Source: an uncultured Porphyromonadaceae bacterium
GTDB taxonomy: Bacteria; Bacteroidota; Bacteroidia; Bacteroidales; UBA11471
Assembly (NCBI GenBank): GCA_900547555.1
Contig: URHG01000005.1
Span: 26,204-90,203 of the forward strand
Length of the DNA stretch: 64,000 nt
Direction: 5' to 3'
Below, one piece after another: positions 1 to 8,828 of the stretch; position 1 is the stretch's first letter, and each line of letters opens with the position of its first letter. Under the pieces are notes generated by a model that saw only the letters and a program-made list of their open reading frames with translations, was not told the DNA's origin and did no database searches. The position numbers and the translations under genes were made by a program.

Positions 1-609
1 ATCTATCTCAACAATACGTTTCTTCCCGGCATACTCGAAGTCATCATACTGCTTACGACCATTTTCTCTATCGGGTCAGAAATAAAACACGCCACATCGA
101 GAGAATGGCTGAGAACCGCCGATGACAACATATTGCTGGCGATTACCGGTAAACTGTTACCCCAAACGATATTGTTTTTTATCATGGGAGCCTTATGCCA
201 GTCCCTGCTCTACGGATATTTTCAATTCCCGTTGCAAAACGGCATTTGGCCTATGTTGGCCGCCATGCTGCTCTTTGTCATGGCGTTGCAGGGATTGAGC
301 ATTTTTTTCATCTGTATCGCCCCCTCTTTACGTATCGCATTGAGTATCGGCGGCCTTTTCGGTGTCGTATCATTCTCGCTGACGGGATTTTCATTCCCGG
401 CCGAAGCCATGTATCCAGCATTCCATCTGCTTACCGATATTCTGCCTCTACGCCATTATTTCATCATATACGCCGACCAAGCCCTCAACGGTGTTCCTTT
501 CTATTACAGTCGCATGCACTACATGGCACTGTTTATATATATTCTTTTGGCTCTACCCTTCCTGCCCCTGCTCAAACGGGCACTGCGCAAGCAAGTGTAC
601 ATCGCCTGA
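1..609 (+). CDS. ABC-2 type transporter permease, 5' truncated by window
   Basis: The reading frame is open from base 1, so the gene starts upstream of the window; an internal ATG at 133 is not the real start. The visible ~202 residues contain about five hydrophobic membrane segments and end in a basic tail, as in the C-terminal half of ABC-2 (YhhJ/YbhR-like) export permeases. It is followed after 18 bp by a second, full-length permease of the same family, so the two probably form a heterodimeric inner-membrane exporter with an ATPase and an HlyD-type adaptor encoded upstream. The substrate cannot be read from the sequence. Confidence 0.85.
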   Translation: MYLNNTFLPGILEVIILLTTIFSIGSEIKHATSREWLRTADDNILLAITGKLLPQTILFFIMGALCQSLLYGYFQFPLQNGIWPMLAAMLLFVMALQGLSIFFICIAPSLRIALSIGGLFGVVSFSLTGFSFPAEAMYPAFHLLTDILPLRHYFIIYADQALNGVPFYYSRMHYMALFIYILLALPFLPLLKRALRKQVYIA

Positions 610-627
610 TTTCACAACTATACTGCA

Positions 628-1845
628 ATGGAAAACAGATTTTTCAAATCGATAAAAACAGGTCTCGCCGATATTTGCTACATCTGGCGCAAAGAATATG
701 TAGCAGTATTCCGCGATGTAGGAGCCATGCTCTTTTTCTTTGCTCTGCCCTTTGCCTACCCGTTGCTGTATGCATTCATATACAATACCGAGGTAGTATA
801 TGATGTACCTTTGGCCGTAGTAGACAATTCCCGTACGCAACTGAGCCGGGAGATGTGCCGCAGGATCGACGCTTCTCCCAATACCGAGATACTGTCTTAT
901 TGCGCCAATCTCGACGAAGCGAAAGAGTTGATGTACAAACGCGACTGTTTCGGTATCTTGGAAATTCCCGCAGACTTCGACAAGAAATTGGCCCGAGGAG
1001 AACAAAGTCCGGTAATTTTCTATTCCGACATGAGTTTGCTGCTGAATTACAAAAACTTCCTGATTACTCTCACCGACGTCTCTCTCGATATGGGAAAAGA
1101 ATTGCAAAGCCGCACGCTCACCGGAGCGACACCTGCACAAATCGATATGGTAACCGACCCCATACCTTCTTTCTCGTTTGTACTATATAATCCGTCAGGA
1201 GGTTTCGCATCATTCATCATTCCCGCCCTACTGGTCGTCATCTTGCAACAGAGCATCATTCTCGGCATAGGAATTCTTGCCGGCGGCCTTTATGAACACA
1301 GGAAACTGAGACATTACTATCAAAATCGGGAGAAAATACGTAACAATGTATTGCACCTTGTTTTAGGGAAAGCAATCTGCTATTACAGCCTGTTCATTGT
1401 TACGACCATGTATATGCTGCATATCATTCCATGGCTTTTCGATTACCCGCAACTGGGCAATCAATGGGAGATATACTCCTTCATGGCCCCGTTCTTGCTG
1501 TCATCGATATTTTTTGGTATAACATTGTCGGTCTTCGTTCGCGAACGGGAAAGCGTATTCCTGATTATCGTCTTCACCTCCATGATATTCCTCTTTGCCA
1601 GCGGCATTACATGGCCGTACGACCGTATGCCCGTAATCTGGCAAATTTTGGGTGGACTCATTCCCTCGACTTGGGGTGTCGAAGGCTTTATCCGCATGAA
1701 CACCGAAGGTGCTACCATCAGCGATGTACGTGGGCCGTTCCTCAACCTATGGATCCTTACCGGTATTTACTTCGTAACGGCTTGTATCGTTTACAATTAT
1801 CAAATATGGAAAGACAAGAAACGACAGCAAATAGAAACGACATAG
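628..1845 (+). CDS. ABC-2 type transporter permease
   Basis: A 405-residue inner-membrane protein. It has one N-terminal membrane helix (about residues 30-50), a large periplasmic domain (about 55-180), then five or so helices in the C-terminal half. This is the usual layout of YhhJ/YhiI-type ABC-2 permeases that work with an HlyD-like adaptor to export drugs or small hydrophobic compounds. It lies 18 bp after another permease of the family, and a strong terminator follows 6 bp after its stop, so it is the last gene of its operon. The family call is firm; the substrate is unknown. Confidence 0.88.
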   Translation: MENRFFKSIKTGLADICYIWRKEYVAVFRDVGAMLFFFALPFAYPLLYAFIYNTEVVYDVPLAVVDNSRTQLSREMCRRIDASPNTEILSYCANLDEAKELMYKRDCFGILEIPADFDKKLARGEQSPVIFYSDMSLLLNYKNFLITLTDVSLDMGKELQSRTLTGATPAQIDMVTDPIPSFSFVLYNPSGGFASFIIPALLVVILQQSIILGIGILAGGLYEHRKLRHYYQNREKIRNNVLHLVLGKAICYYSLFIVTTMYMLHIIPWLFDYPQLGNQWEIYSFMAPFLLSSIFFGITLSVFVRERESVFLIIVFTSMIFLFASGITWPYDRMPVIWQILGGLIPSTWGVEGFIRMNTEGATISDVRGPFLNLWILTGIYFVTACIVYNYQIWKDKKRQQIETT

Positions 1846-1850
1846 AACCA

Positions 1851-1887
1851 GAACGAGGGGCGAGAACAAAATTCTCACCCCTCGTTC
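1851..1887. terminator. Rho-independent terminator, probably bidirectional
   Basis: A 16-bp inverted repeat starting GAACGAGGGG, with one C/A mismatch and a 5-base loop, lies between the end of the permease operon and the leftward beta-propeller gene. It has a short T-rich flank. Confidence 0.75.
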
Positions 1888-1968
1888 CTTTACCAACAGC
1901 CGACCTCTGAATACCTCTCGTCTCAGCCCCAATATATCTTCGGCCGAACACTCTGAAATAACTTGTTT

Positions 1969-3072
1969 TTAACGCATCGTATAGACGACAAGCACAGCAC
2001 CGTCATGCTTCAAGAGGTTCTCTGTTTTTTCATCGGCCCTTGTAAATCCATGCTCCACAAGTTCTTGGTACACCAAGTAATCGCATAAATAGCTGTAAAG
2101 GTGTTCTCCATCACTTCCAATGGGTGTCAGAAGCCCTTTATAGGCATTGTAGTAATCGTTTTTCGATAATCGTCCCGATGGTATATCGTAAACATAATCA
2201 TATAAAAAGTCTCTTTGAGAGAGCATAAATATTATATAGTTTTTATGCCATATAGGAGTCTGTGCCAAATAATTATAATTACCCTTATCAATCTTATCCA
2301 AGTTTTGCCGAAACTTCCGGGGTATTCTGTTGGGAAACTCTATCGCAATCTGTCTCATCGAATCTTTTCCCACAAAAAGATACAAATCGTCAGAAGAAGC
2401 CGAAGTAAATACGATTCCTTGTTGAGATGGCATAAAATATTTCTTTCTACCGACAAAATCAAACTGACCCTCAGTATATTCAAGCATCTTTCGCTTTATG
2501 CGCATCTCCTTGTCGGTAATAAAAATCTTATAGGGGTCTTGTTGCATATTGGGTCTTCCATTCCGATACGGGATATAGGTAAATATAAAATATCCGTCGG
2601 GCAATATTTCCATGTCCCACGCTACGAACGGAAGATTCAACGGCCGCTCGTACACCCCGCTATACCCATTATATACCAATACTTTATGCCGATAATTATC
2701 TATTACATAAATAGAGGAACTATCCACGGAAAAACTTTTCATTTCCAAATATTCCTCAGGGCCATTTCCTCGGTTTGCCAATACAAATTTCAGATTTCCT
2801 TCCTTGTCATAAACTACAATCTTTTGGGTACGAAAATCCGCAAGATAAAGCAATCCGTTTTTGGCGATAAATTTATCAACGTCGAATAACATGGTATTCT
2901 CTTGTTCTTCCAACAAAAGATAACTTACGGTATCGATATGATACCGCAATAGAGTATCGGCATTTTCTACATCGAACACCCATATAGTTTCGGCTTGTGT
3001 AACCGAACTTTCCTTTTCATTTACACAAGCCGAAACTACAAGCAGGAATAAAGCAAAGATTAAATTTCTCAT
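1969..3072 (-). CDS. 6-bladed beta-propeller lipoprotein
   Basis: About 367 residues from the chosen ATG at 3072. The frame extends 13 codons upstream, but starting at MRNLIFALF gives a clean lipoprotein signal peptide with lipobox VVSAC, so the mature protein should be membrane-anchored. The body has repeated strand-rich segments (for example KIVVYDKEGN, IYVIDNYRHKVLVY, WDMEILPDGY) typical of the 6-bladed beta-propeller proteins common in Bacteroidetes. Their exact role is usually unknown. It is a single gene downstream of gldH but separated from it by 65 bp. Confidence 0.75.
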   Translation of the reverse strand: MRNLIFALFLLVVSACVNEKESSVTQAETIWVFDVENADTLLRYHIDTVSYLLLEEQENTMLFDVDKFIAKNGLLYLADFRTQKIVVYDKEGNLKFVLANRGNGPEEYLEMKSFSVDSSSIYVIDNYRHKVLVYNGYSGVYERPLNLPFVAWDMEILPDGYFIFTYIPYRNGRPNMQQDPYKIFITDKEMRIKRKMLEYTEGQFDFVGRKKYFMPSQQGIVFTSASSDDLYLFVGKDSMRQIAIEFPNRIPRKFRQNLDKIDKGNYNYLAQTPIWHKNYIIFMLSQRDFLYDYVYDIPSGRLSKNDYYNAYKGLLTPIGSDGEHLYSYLCDYLVYQELVEHGFTRADEKTENLLKHDGAVLVVYTMR

Positions 3073-3137
3073 TATCGTCCAACATACATAAATAAAAGGG
3101 ATTACTTGCACTTCACGTTATCCTCTCCACAAAAAAA

Positions 3138-3602
3138 TTACTTCGGAAGTACTTTCAAACCGACATCGGTTATACCGTGAAGGAGGGTATCTCTCATGCC
3201 TTGCTGGACAATGACATGCCATATACCCGATTTATCGAAACGAAAAGATGATTTGAACGGAATCTCCTGCTGCATCAACGCGCCGATACCCGCACCAAGC
3301 CAACGCCCGTATTCATCGGCCAAAACACAATTCAACGTATCGGTTGTCTGCACGCTATCGGGTGAAACCGTCGTTATAAAAAGCCACAAATTACTATATC
3401 GATAATCATCGGTATAACGCATTCCTATACAAAGGTCATACACCCCGGCCGTATTGATCACGGGCAAAGAGACACGCACAAGCGAATCGGCATGCCACCC
3501 TTTCTCATCGAGATGACGATACTCCTGTGTCTCATTCGGAGCGAACCGGCAACCCGACAAAAAGACTAGAAAAAGGACTATATAAAATACCGCTCTACTC
3601 AT
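3138..3602 (-). CDS. gldH: Gliding motility lipoprotein GldH
   Basis: A 154-residue lipoprotein (lipobox LSGC at residues 15-18) matching GldH in length and pattern: an N-terminal EYRHLDEKGWHADSLV segment, central paired strands and a C-terminal immunoglobulin-like tail. In Flavobacterium GldH belongs to the gliding/type IX secretion gene set; in Bacteroidales the gene is kept without gliding. The start at 3602 is chosen over a much longer upstream frame, which is only a shadow of the neighbouring gene and would bury the signal peptide. It overlaps the upstream PSP1-domain gene by 8 bp, implying translational coupling. Confidence 0.85.
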   Translation of the reverse strand: MSRAVFYIVLFLVFLSGCRFAPNETQEYRHLDEKGWHADSLVRVSLPVINTAGVYDLCIGMRYTDDYRYSNLWLFITTVSPDSVQTTDTLNCVLADEYGRWLGAGIGALMQQEIPFKSSFRFDKSGIWHVIVQQGMRDTLLHGITDVGLKVLPK

Positions 3603-5001
3603 TTTTATCCGATGCCGGTTTCTGTCGGGAAGTATCTTTATCGGGATTGTTTTCGTTGCTACGGCGATTATTGTCCCGACGCGGATTATTATTCCGGCGA
3701 TTATCGAAACGGCGATTGTTATTCTGCCGGAAATTTTTCTCTCCGGAATTGGGATTCGGGCGAACAGCGGAATCCGGTGCGGACGAATTGTTTCCTCCAC
3801 GCGCATTACCGGTCTGATTTTGATTGCTTTCACCATTCTGCACGGCAGCATCTACACCCGGACGTTTTTTCTTTTTCCGATTATTGTTCTGATTCTGGCG
3901 ATTCTTTTTGTCAAATCTCGTAACGCTATCCTGTCCCACAACATCTTCAAACTCTTTCCGTACCGGCTCTTTTCCCGTCTCTACGGCCAACGTATCGGGC
4001 TTGATGCCCCGTTTATTCAAAGCAATCACTTCAAATGCCCGTCGGGCGTCGATCGTAACAAGATTGGCGGCAACCTCTTTCGAGGAAGAATAGGTTATCT
4101 GACGTTTGAATATATCGGTCTTGAAATGGAAAAACGTTCCGTCTTGCGTTTCCAAAGGTATTTCCCGGGAAGGCAGCCGTTTCTGACCTTCGACATAGGC
4201 ATCGACTTCGAAATTGAGGCAGCATTTGAGCTTTGCACACTGCCCGGCCAATTTTTGAGGATTCAATGAAATATCTTGAAAACGTGCGGCACTGGTGGCC
4301 ACCGATACGAAATTGCTCATCCACGAAGAACAGCAAAGCTGACGTCCGCACGGGCCGATTCCTCCGATACGCCCGGCTTCCTGACGGGCGCCGATCTGCT
4401 TCATCTCGATGCGTACACGGAATACTTCGGCCAAAACCTTGATCAACTGGCGAAAATCCACCCGATCATCGGCTATATAATAAAAAATAGCCTTATTCCC
4501 ATCACCCTGATACTCGACATCACCGATTTTCATATTGAGGTGAAGATCCTCGGCAATTTTTCTGGCCCGTAACATTGTAGAATGTTCCCGCGCCTTAGCC
4601 TCTTTATACTTTTCGAGATCGTTGGGCTTTGCCTTACGATACACCCGTTTGAGATCGGGATTATCGAGCTTCACCCCGTTTTTTTTCATCTGTAACAATA
4701 CCAAACGACCGGTAAGCGAAACGACTCCGATATCATGCCCGGGGTTTCCTTCCACAGCCACGACATCGCCCTTTTCGAGGCGCAAATGCACCGAGTTCTT
4801 ATAATACCCTTTACGTGTATTCTTGAACTGTACCTCGACCATTTCGGTATCATCGTGCGACTCGGGAATATCCGACAACCAATCGTAGCAATGGAGCTTC
4901 CCGCCGCACTGAGCCACGACAGCCGCCGACTGATCGGGCGACGGTTGCTGATCGGGTACGGTATTATTTATATTTTCGGGTTGTTTATTGTCCATAGTCA
5001 T
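3595..5001 (-). CDS. PSP1/RicT-like regulatory protein
   Basis: A 468-residue protein with a PSP1 domain (about residues 55-310). It contains the Cys-rich segment GGIGPCGRQLCCSSW and a second Cys pair (QCAKLKCCLNF), as in RicT (YaaT), which in Bacillus forms an Fe-S complex that modulates RNase Y. The last ~120 residues are low-complexity, rich in Asn, Arg and Gln, and probably disordered. The gene encoding RNase Y lies immediately upstream on the same strand (67-bp gap), which fits a functional link. That link is known in Bacillus and only inferred here. Confidence 0.85.
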   Translation of the reverse strand: MTMDNKQPENINNTVPDQQPSPDQSAAVVAQCGGKLHCYDWLSDIPESHDDTEMVEVQFKNTRKGYYKNSVHLRLEKGDVVAVEGNPGHDIGVVSLTGRLVLLQMKKNGVKLDNPDLKRVYRKAKPNDLEKYKEAKAREHSTMLRARKIAEDLHLNMKIGDVEYQGDGNKAIFYYIADDRVDFRQLIKVLAEVFRVRIEMKQIGARQEAGRIGGIGPCGRQLCCSSWMSNFVSVATSAARFQDISLNPQKLAGQCAKLKCCLNFEVDAYVEGQKRLPSREIPLETQDGTFFHFKTDIFKRQITYSSSKEVAANLVTIDARRAFEVIALNKRGIKPDTLAVETGKEPVRKEFEDVVGQDSVTRFDKKNRQNQNNNRKKKKRPGVDAAVQNGESNQNQTGNARGGNNSSAPDSAVRPNPNSGEKNFRQNNNRRFDNRRNNNPRRDNNRRSNENNPDKDTSRQKPASDKNE

Positions 5002-5068
5002 AACTTATATACCCGTCCGTCTTCCGAGCCAATGAAGCTCGAAAAGACGGACGGGAGAATGGCTGTTC

Positions 5069-6613
5069 TTATTTGGCAAAACTTACGGCACGAGTTTCAC
5101 GGATAACCGTGATTTTCACCTGTCCAGGATAAGTCATTTCATCTTGGATACGCTTAGCGATCTCGGCCGAAAGCGTCTCGATTTCCGAGTCGTCAATCTT
5201 ATCGGCACCTACAATGACCCGCAATTCGCGGCCGGCTTGTATGGCATACGTTTTGAGAACGCCGGGATAGGAAAGCGCCAACTGTTCGAGGTCATTGAGT
5301 CGCTTGATATAGGCTTCGACAATTTCCCGACGAGCTCCGGGACGGGCACCCGATATAGCATCGCACACCTGTACGATGGGAGCCAGCAAACTGGTCATCT
5401 CCGTCTCGTCATGGTGAGCTCCGATGGCGTTACAGATTTCGGGTTTCTCTTTGTATTTTTCGGCCAACTTCATACCTAAAAGTGCATGCGGCAACTCGGG
5501 TTCGTCATCGGGCACCTTACCTATGTCATGCAAAAGCCCGGCACGTTTGGCTTTCTTGGGATTGAGGCCTAGCTCCGAAGCCATGATGGCACAGAGATTG
5601 GCCGTTTCACGGGAGTGTTGCAACAAATTCTGCCCATACGAAGAACGGTATTTCATTTTACCGACCAAACGTATCAGTTCGGGGTGCAAACCATGAATAC
5701 CGAGATCGATAGCGGTACGTTTTCCGGTCTCGATAATCTCCTCCTCGACCTGTTTACGCACTTTTGCAACGACTTCTTCAATACGGGCCGGGTGAATCCG
5801 CCCATCGGTTACGAGTTGATGCAAAGCCAGACGCGCTATTTCGCGACGCACAGGGTCGAAACCCGACAGCACAATAGCCTCGGGCGTATCATCGACGATG
5901 ATCTCGATACCGGTAGCCGCTTCGAGAGCACGTATGTTACGGCCTTCCCGACCGATAATACGACCCTTGATTTCATCGGAATCGATATGGAACACCGTTA
6001 CCGAATTTTCAATAGCTGTCTCGGTCGCTACCCGCTGAATCGTTTTAATAACGATACTTTTGGCCTCCTTGTTAGCCGTCATGCGGGCTTCGTCCATAAT
6101 ATCATTGATATAAGATGCGGCTTGCGTCTTGGCCTCCTCTTTCAGAGACTCTACAAGACGGTCTTTTGCTTCTTCGGCCGACAATCCCGAAATATGTTCG
6201 AGTTTTTCTACCTCGGCTTTATGCAACCGTTCCAATTCCGCTTTTTTCTTTTCGACCATGTCGACCTGCGTAGTCAGACTGGTGCGAATCGCTTCGACCT
6301 CGGTCTTTTTGCGTTGCAATTCCTGCTGTTGCTGGTTGAGCTGTATCTCGCGTTGGCGGGCTTTTGCCTCGGCCGCCTGCACTTTGGAACTGCGTACGGC
6401 CATCTGTTTTTCGAGATCGGCTTTCATTGAGATAAATTTCTCTTTGACTTCAAGCATTTTATCTCTTTTTATCGTTTCTGCTTCGGCTCGGGCCTCATCG
6501 AGAATCGAGCGAGATCGGGAACCGAGACGCATCTTATAGAGTACCATACACACGACTACTCCTACGACAACACCTACCAAAGCTCCGACCGACAATAATG
6601 TCATCATTTCCAT
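5069..6613 (-). CDS. rny: Ribonuclease Y
   Basis: 514 residues, the normal size for RNase Y, the membrane-anchored endoribonuclease that starts mRNA decay. There is an N-terminal membrane helix (about residues 5-25) and a long Glu/Lys/Gln coiled coil (30-190). A KH domain (about 205-270, GRIIGREGRNIRALE) and an HD domain (about 330-430, LLHDIGK and AHHDE) follow. All expected catalytic histidine-aspartate residues are present. It is flanked by zapA and the PSP1/RicT-like gene. Confidence 0.97.
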   Translation of the reverse strand: MEMMTLLSVGALVGVVVGVVVCMVLYKMRLGSRSRSILDEARAEAETIKRDKMLEVKEKFISMKADLEKQMAVRSSKVQAAEAKARQREIQLNQQQQELQRKKTEVEAIRTSLTTQVDMVEKKKAELERLHKAEVEKLEHISGLSAEEAKDRLVESLKEEAKTQAASYINDIMDEARMTANKEAKSIVIKTIQRVATETAIENSVTVFHIDSDEIKGRIIGREGRNIRALEAATGIEIIVDDTPEAIVLSGFDPVRREIARLALHQLVTDGRIHPARIEEVVAKVRKQVEEEIIETGKRTAIDLGIHGLHPELIRLVGKMKYRSSYGQNLLQHSRETANLCAIMASELGLNPKKAKRAGLLHDIGKVPDDEPELPHALLGMKLAEKYKEKPEICNAIGAHHDETEMTSLLAPIVQVCDAISGARPGARREIVEAYIKRLNDLEQLALSYPGVLKTYAIQAGRELRVIVGADKIDDSEIETLSAEIAKRIQDEMTYPGQVKITVIRETRAVSFAK

Positions 6614-6707
6614 TTGTTCGTTGTTTTAATGTTCAAAAAAAGCACCACATCAAGAGCTTGCGATCTTGTTGCAGTGCAGGATAAAAGTATTGTTTTTTAA
6701 TATGTTA

Positions 6708-7049
6708 TCAATCGTCTCCCGGAAGATTTCCGGTTTGCTGCAAATAGCTTTCCAATCCGGCATCGATACGCTGTATATCTTCTGCCAGCAACTCGGCATC
6801 GTTCGTCATCCCCAATTTCAGGAGATCATATGCGATATCCCAAGCAGCCATCGAGAGTAAATCTTGCAAATCGAGATACTGAGAAGCCTCGAAACGCACT
6901 TCATATTGATTTGCCCTTTTATTTATCAGCTCGGCGGCTCTCCGCGCAAGAGGTTCTTGCTCTCTGAGCTTTTCTCGCTCGACATACAATGTATAAGAGC
7001 GGTTGGCTATTGTAACAGTTATACGTTGTTTACTTTGTTTATCGTTCAT
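6708..7049 (-). CDS. zapA: Cell division protein ZapA
   Basis: A 113-residue protein that fits the ZapA family, which cross-links FtsZ filaments at the division site. The N-terminal half holds the ZapA globular domain (ITVTIANRSYTL) and the C-terminal half is a helical dimerisation region. The size is normal. It lies 10 bp downstream of a small coiled-coil gene on the same strand, so the two are co-transcribed. Confidence 0.9.
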   Translation of the reverse strand: MNDKQSKQRITVTIANRSYTLYVEREKLREQEPLARRAAELINKRANQYEVRFEASQYLDLQDLLSMAAWDIAYDLLKLGMTNDAELLAEDIQRIDAGLESYLQQTGNLPGDD

Positions 7050-7059
7050 CGCATCTGTT

Positions 7060-7353
7060 CTATTCGTTCAAGAGAGAGATGCATTTGTCGATTTCCCGCA
7101 CCAACTTATCAAATCGGCTGCGCGCCGCGGTCCAATCGCCCTCTTGCGAGGCAACGGCCTGCGCCATAGCCAGACTTCTGTATTTGGCATGGATATTTTC
7201 CAATTCTTTTTGCAAGGCAGCGATCGATTCTTCTCTTTCCTGCAACCGTACCTCGAGACACTTACATCGCTCTACCAATGCGGTATGGCGAGCCATCAAC
7301 TCGTCCACATGATCCCGCAATCTGTCGATTGTCTCCCTCGGACTACCTGCCAT
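7060..7353 (-). CDS. Small coiled-coil protein next to ZapA
   Basis: 97 residues, almost entirely predicted helix with heptad-like repeats (about residues 5-60), no signal peptide and no membrane segment. It sits directly upstream of zapA, 10 bp apart. By position and coiled-coil form it resembles a ZapB-like division-site partner, but I see no sequence motif that proves this, so the role is inference only. Confidence 0.7.
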   Translation of the reverse strand: MAGSPRETIDRLRDHVDELMARHTALVERCKCLEVRLQEREESIAALQKELENIHAKYRSLAMAQAVASQEGDWTAARSRFDKLVREIDKCISLLNE

Positions 7354-7655
7354 TTTATACCGAAAATCTATACAAATATAGACTTTCCTTTCTGAAAATA
7401 CAACTTATTGTCGGATTTTCTCGATTTTTTTCATTTTATTTTCATTATTTCTCTCTCTATAATACACAATATACCTATCTTTGCCATGCAGATGAAAAAG
7501 ACGGAAAATCCCTTGTAATAAGGTATTTTACCGTGTTTTTTATTTAAAATGAGATCTTTTGAACCATAAAATTTTAACAATCGTTAATCACTTCAATAAG
7601 ACACAATAGGTATTCCAGACAGACAATCAACGATAAAATAAAAGTGCAATTATCT
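7354..7655. promoter_or_regulatory. Divergent intergenic region before the RND operon
   Basis: About 300 bp of AT-rich DNA with no credible gene. A TAnnTTTG-type -7 element (TATCTTTG, 7476-7483) faces right and could drive the efflux operon, giving a leader of about 165 bases. I see no good TTTG -33 box at the usual distance and no obvious operator. Confidence 0.4.
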
Positions 7656-8804
7656 ATGAAATTGAAATTATCCATTCAGACCATCGCTTGCGCGATACTG
7701 TGCATTTCATTATTTTCCTGCCAAGGAAAAAACACACAAGGCATGGGCGGATTTGCCCGCGAATATGCCGTCATGACTCTACAACCCTCGGCTATGGAGT
7801 GGTTCAGTAACTACCCGGCCCGTATCAAAGGTAAACAAGACATCGAGATACGTCCCAATGTCAGCGGATTCCTCACCGAACTTCTCGTCGACGAGGGATC
7901 CCTCGTAAAAAAAGGAGACGTACTCTTCGTGGTCGATACGATTCCTTACAAAGCCGCTCTCAAAATTGCCGAAGCCAATGTCGAAGCGGCAAAAGCATCG
8001 ACCGAAACTGCCCGTCTCACCGCCGAGAATAAACGCGAATTGCAGAAAAAAGGCATCATCAGCGAATATGACCTGCAAATGGCAGAAAACAGTTATGCCT
8101 CGGCCCAAGCCCAACTGGCCCAAGCCGAAGCGCAACTGGTAAATGCCCGCAACAACGACTCCTATACCCGTGTTACCAGCCCCCTCACAGGAATTGTAGG
8201 TTCGATACCTTATCGGGTGGGAAGCCTCGTATCTTCTGCCACGACAACTCCGCTCACAACCGTATCGGACAACTCCGAAATGTATGTTTACTTTTCGATG
8301 ACCGAAAAACAAATCATGGAGATGGCCCACCAATACGGTGCCAACAATTTCTTGTCGAAACTCCCGGAGGTTTCTCTGAAACTGGCCGACGGAACCACTT
8401 ACCCCATAAAAGGTAAAATCGAAACCGTAAGCGGAATCATCGACACGCAGACGGGGTCATCGAGCATGCGCGCCACATTCAAGAACCCCGATCGTCTGTT
8501 GCGCAGCGGCGGTACAGGAAATATTCTGATCCCGATGAAAAACGATAAAGCCCTATTGATTCCGCAAAAAGCGACTTACGAAATTCAAGACAAAAAATTC
8601 GTTTATGTCCTGAATGACGATTCGACCGTAAAATCGACGGAAATAACCATCGCATCGATCGACAACGGGAAAGAATACATGGTTCTTTCGGGCCTGAAAG
8701 AAGGCGACCGCATCGTTATCGAAGGCGTCAATTCGCTCAAAGACGGAATGCCTATCAAAGTGGCCGGCACACAAGAACAAGGCCAAGCACAAAGCAACAA
8801 ATAA
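7656..8804 (+). CDS. RND efflux periplasmic adaptor (membrane fusion protein)
   Basis: A 382-residue AcrA/MexA-type adaptor: lipoprotein signal (ISLFSC), biotinyl-lipoyl half-motifs, a long helical hairpin (about residues 95-160), then beta-barrel and membrane-proximal domains. It links the inner-membrane pump to the outer-membrane channel. The ATG at 7656 is preferred to a GTG four codons upstream because it starts the signal peptide cleanly. First gene of a four-gene rightward operon with pump, channel and an LpxA-like enzyme. Confidence 0.93.
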   Translation: MKLKLSIQTIACAILCISLFSCQGKNTQGMGGFAREYAVMTLQPSAMEWFSNYPARIKGKQDIEIRPNVSGFLTELLVDEGSLVKKGDVLFVVDTIPYKAALKIAEANVEAAKASTETARLTAENKRELQKKGIISEYDLQMAENSYASAQAQLAQAEAQLVNARNNDSYTRVTSPLTGIVGSIPYRVGSLVSSATTTPLTTVSDNSEMYVYFSMTEKQIMEMAHQYGANNFLSKLPEVSLKLADGTTYPIKGKIETVSGIIDTQTGSSSMRATFKNPDRLLRSGGTGNILIPMKNDKALLIPQKATYEIQDKKFVYVLNDDSTVKSTEITIASIDNGKEYMVLSGLKEGDRIVIEGVNSLKDGMPIKVAGTQEQGQAQSNK

Positions 8805-8828
8805 AAACAACTTCGCAAATATAAAATT

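Noticed and set aside
6614..6707. A 6S RNA gene beside zapA, as in proteobacteria.
   Set aside because: The 94-bp gap is too short and shows no long imperfect hairpin or promoter.
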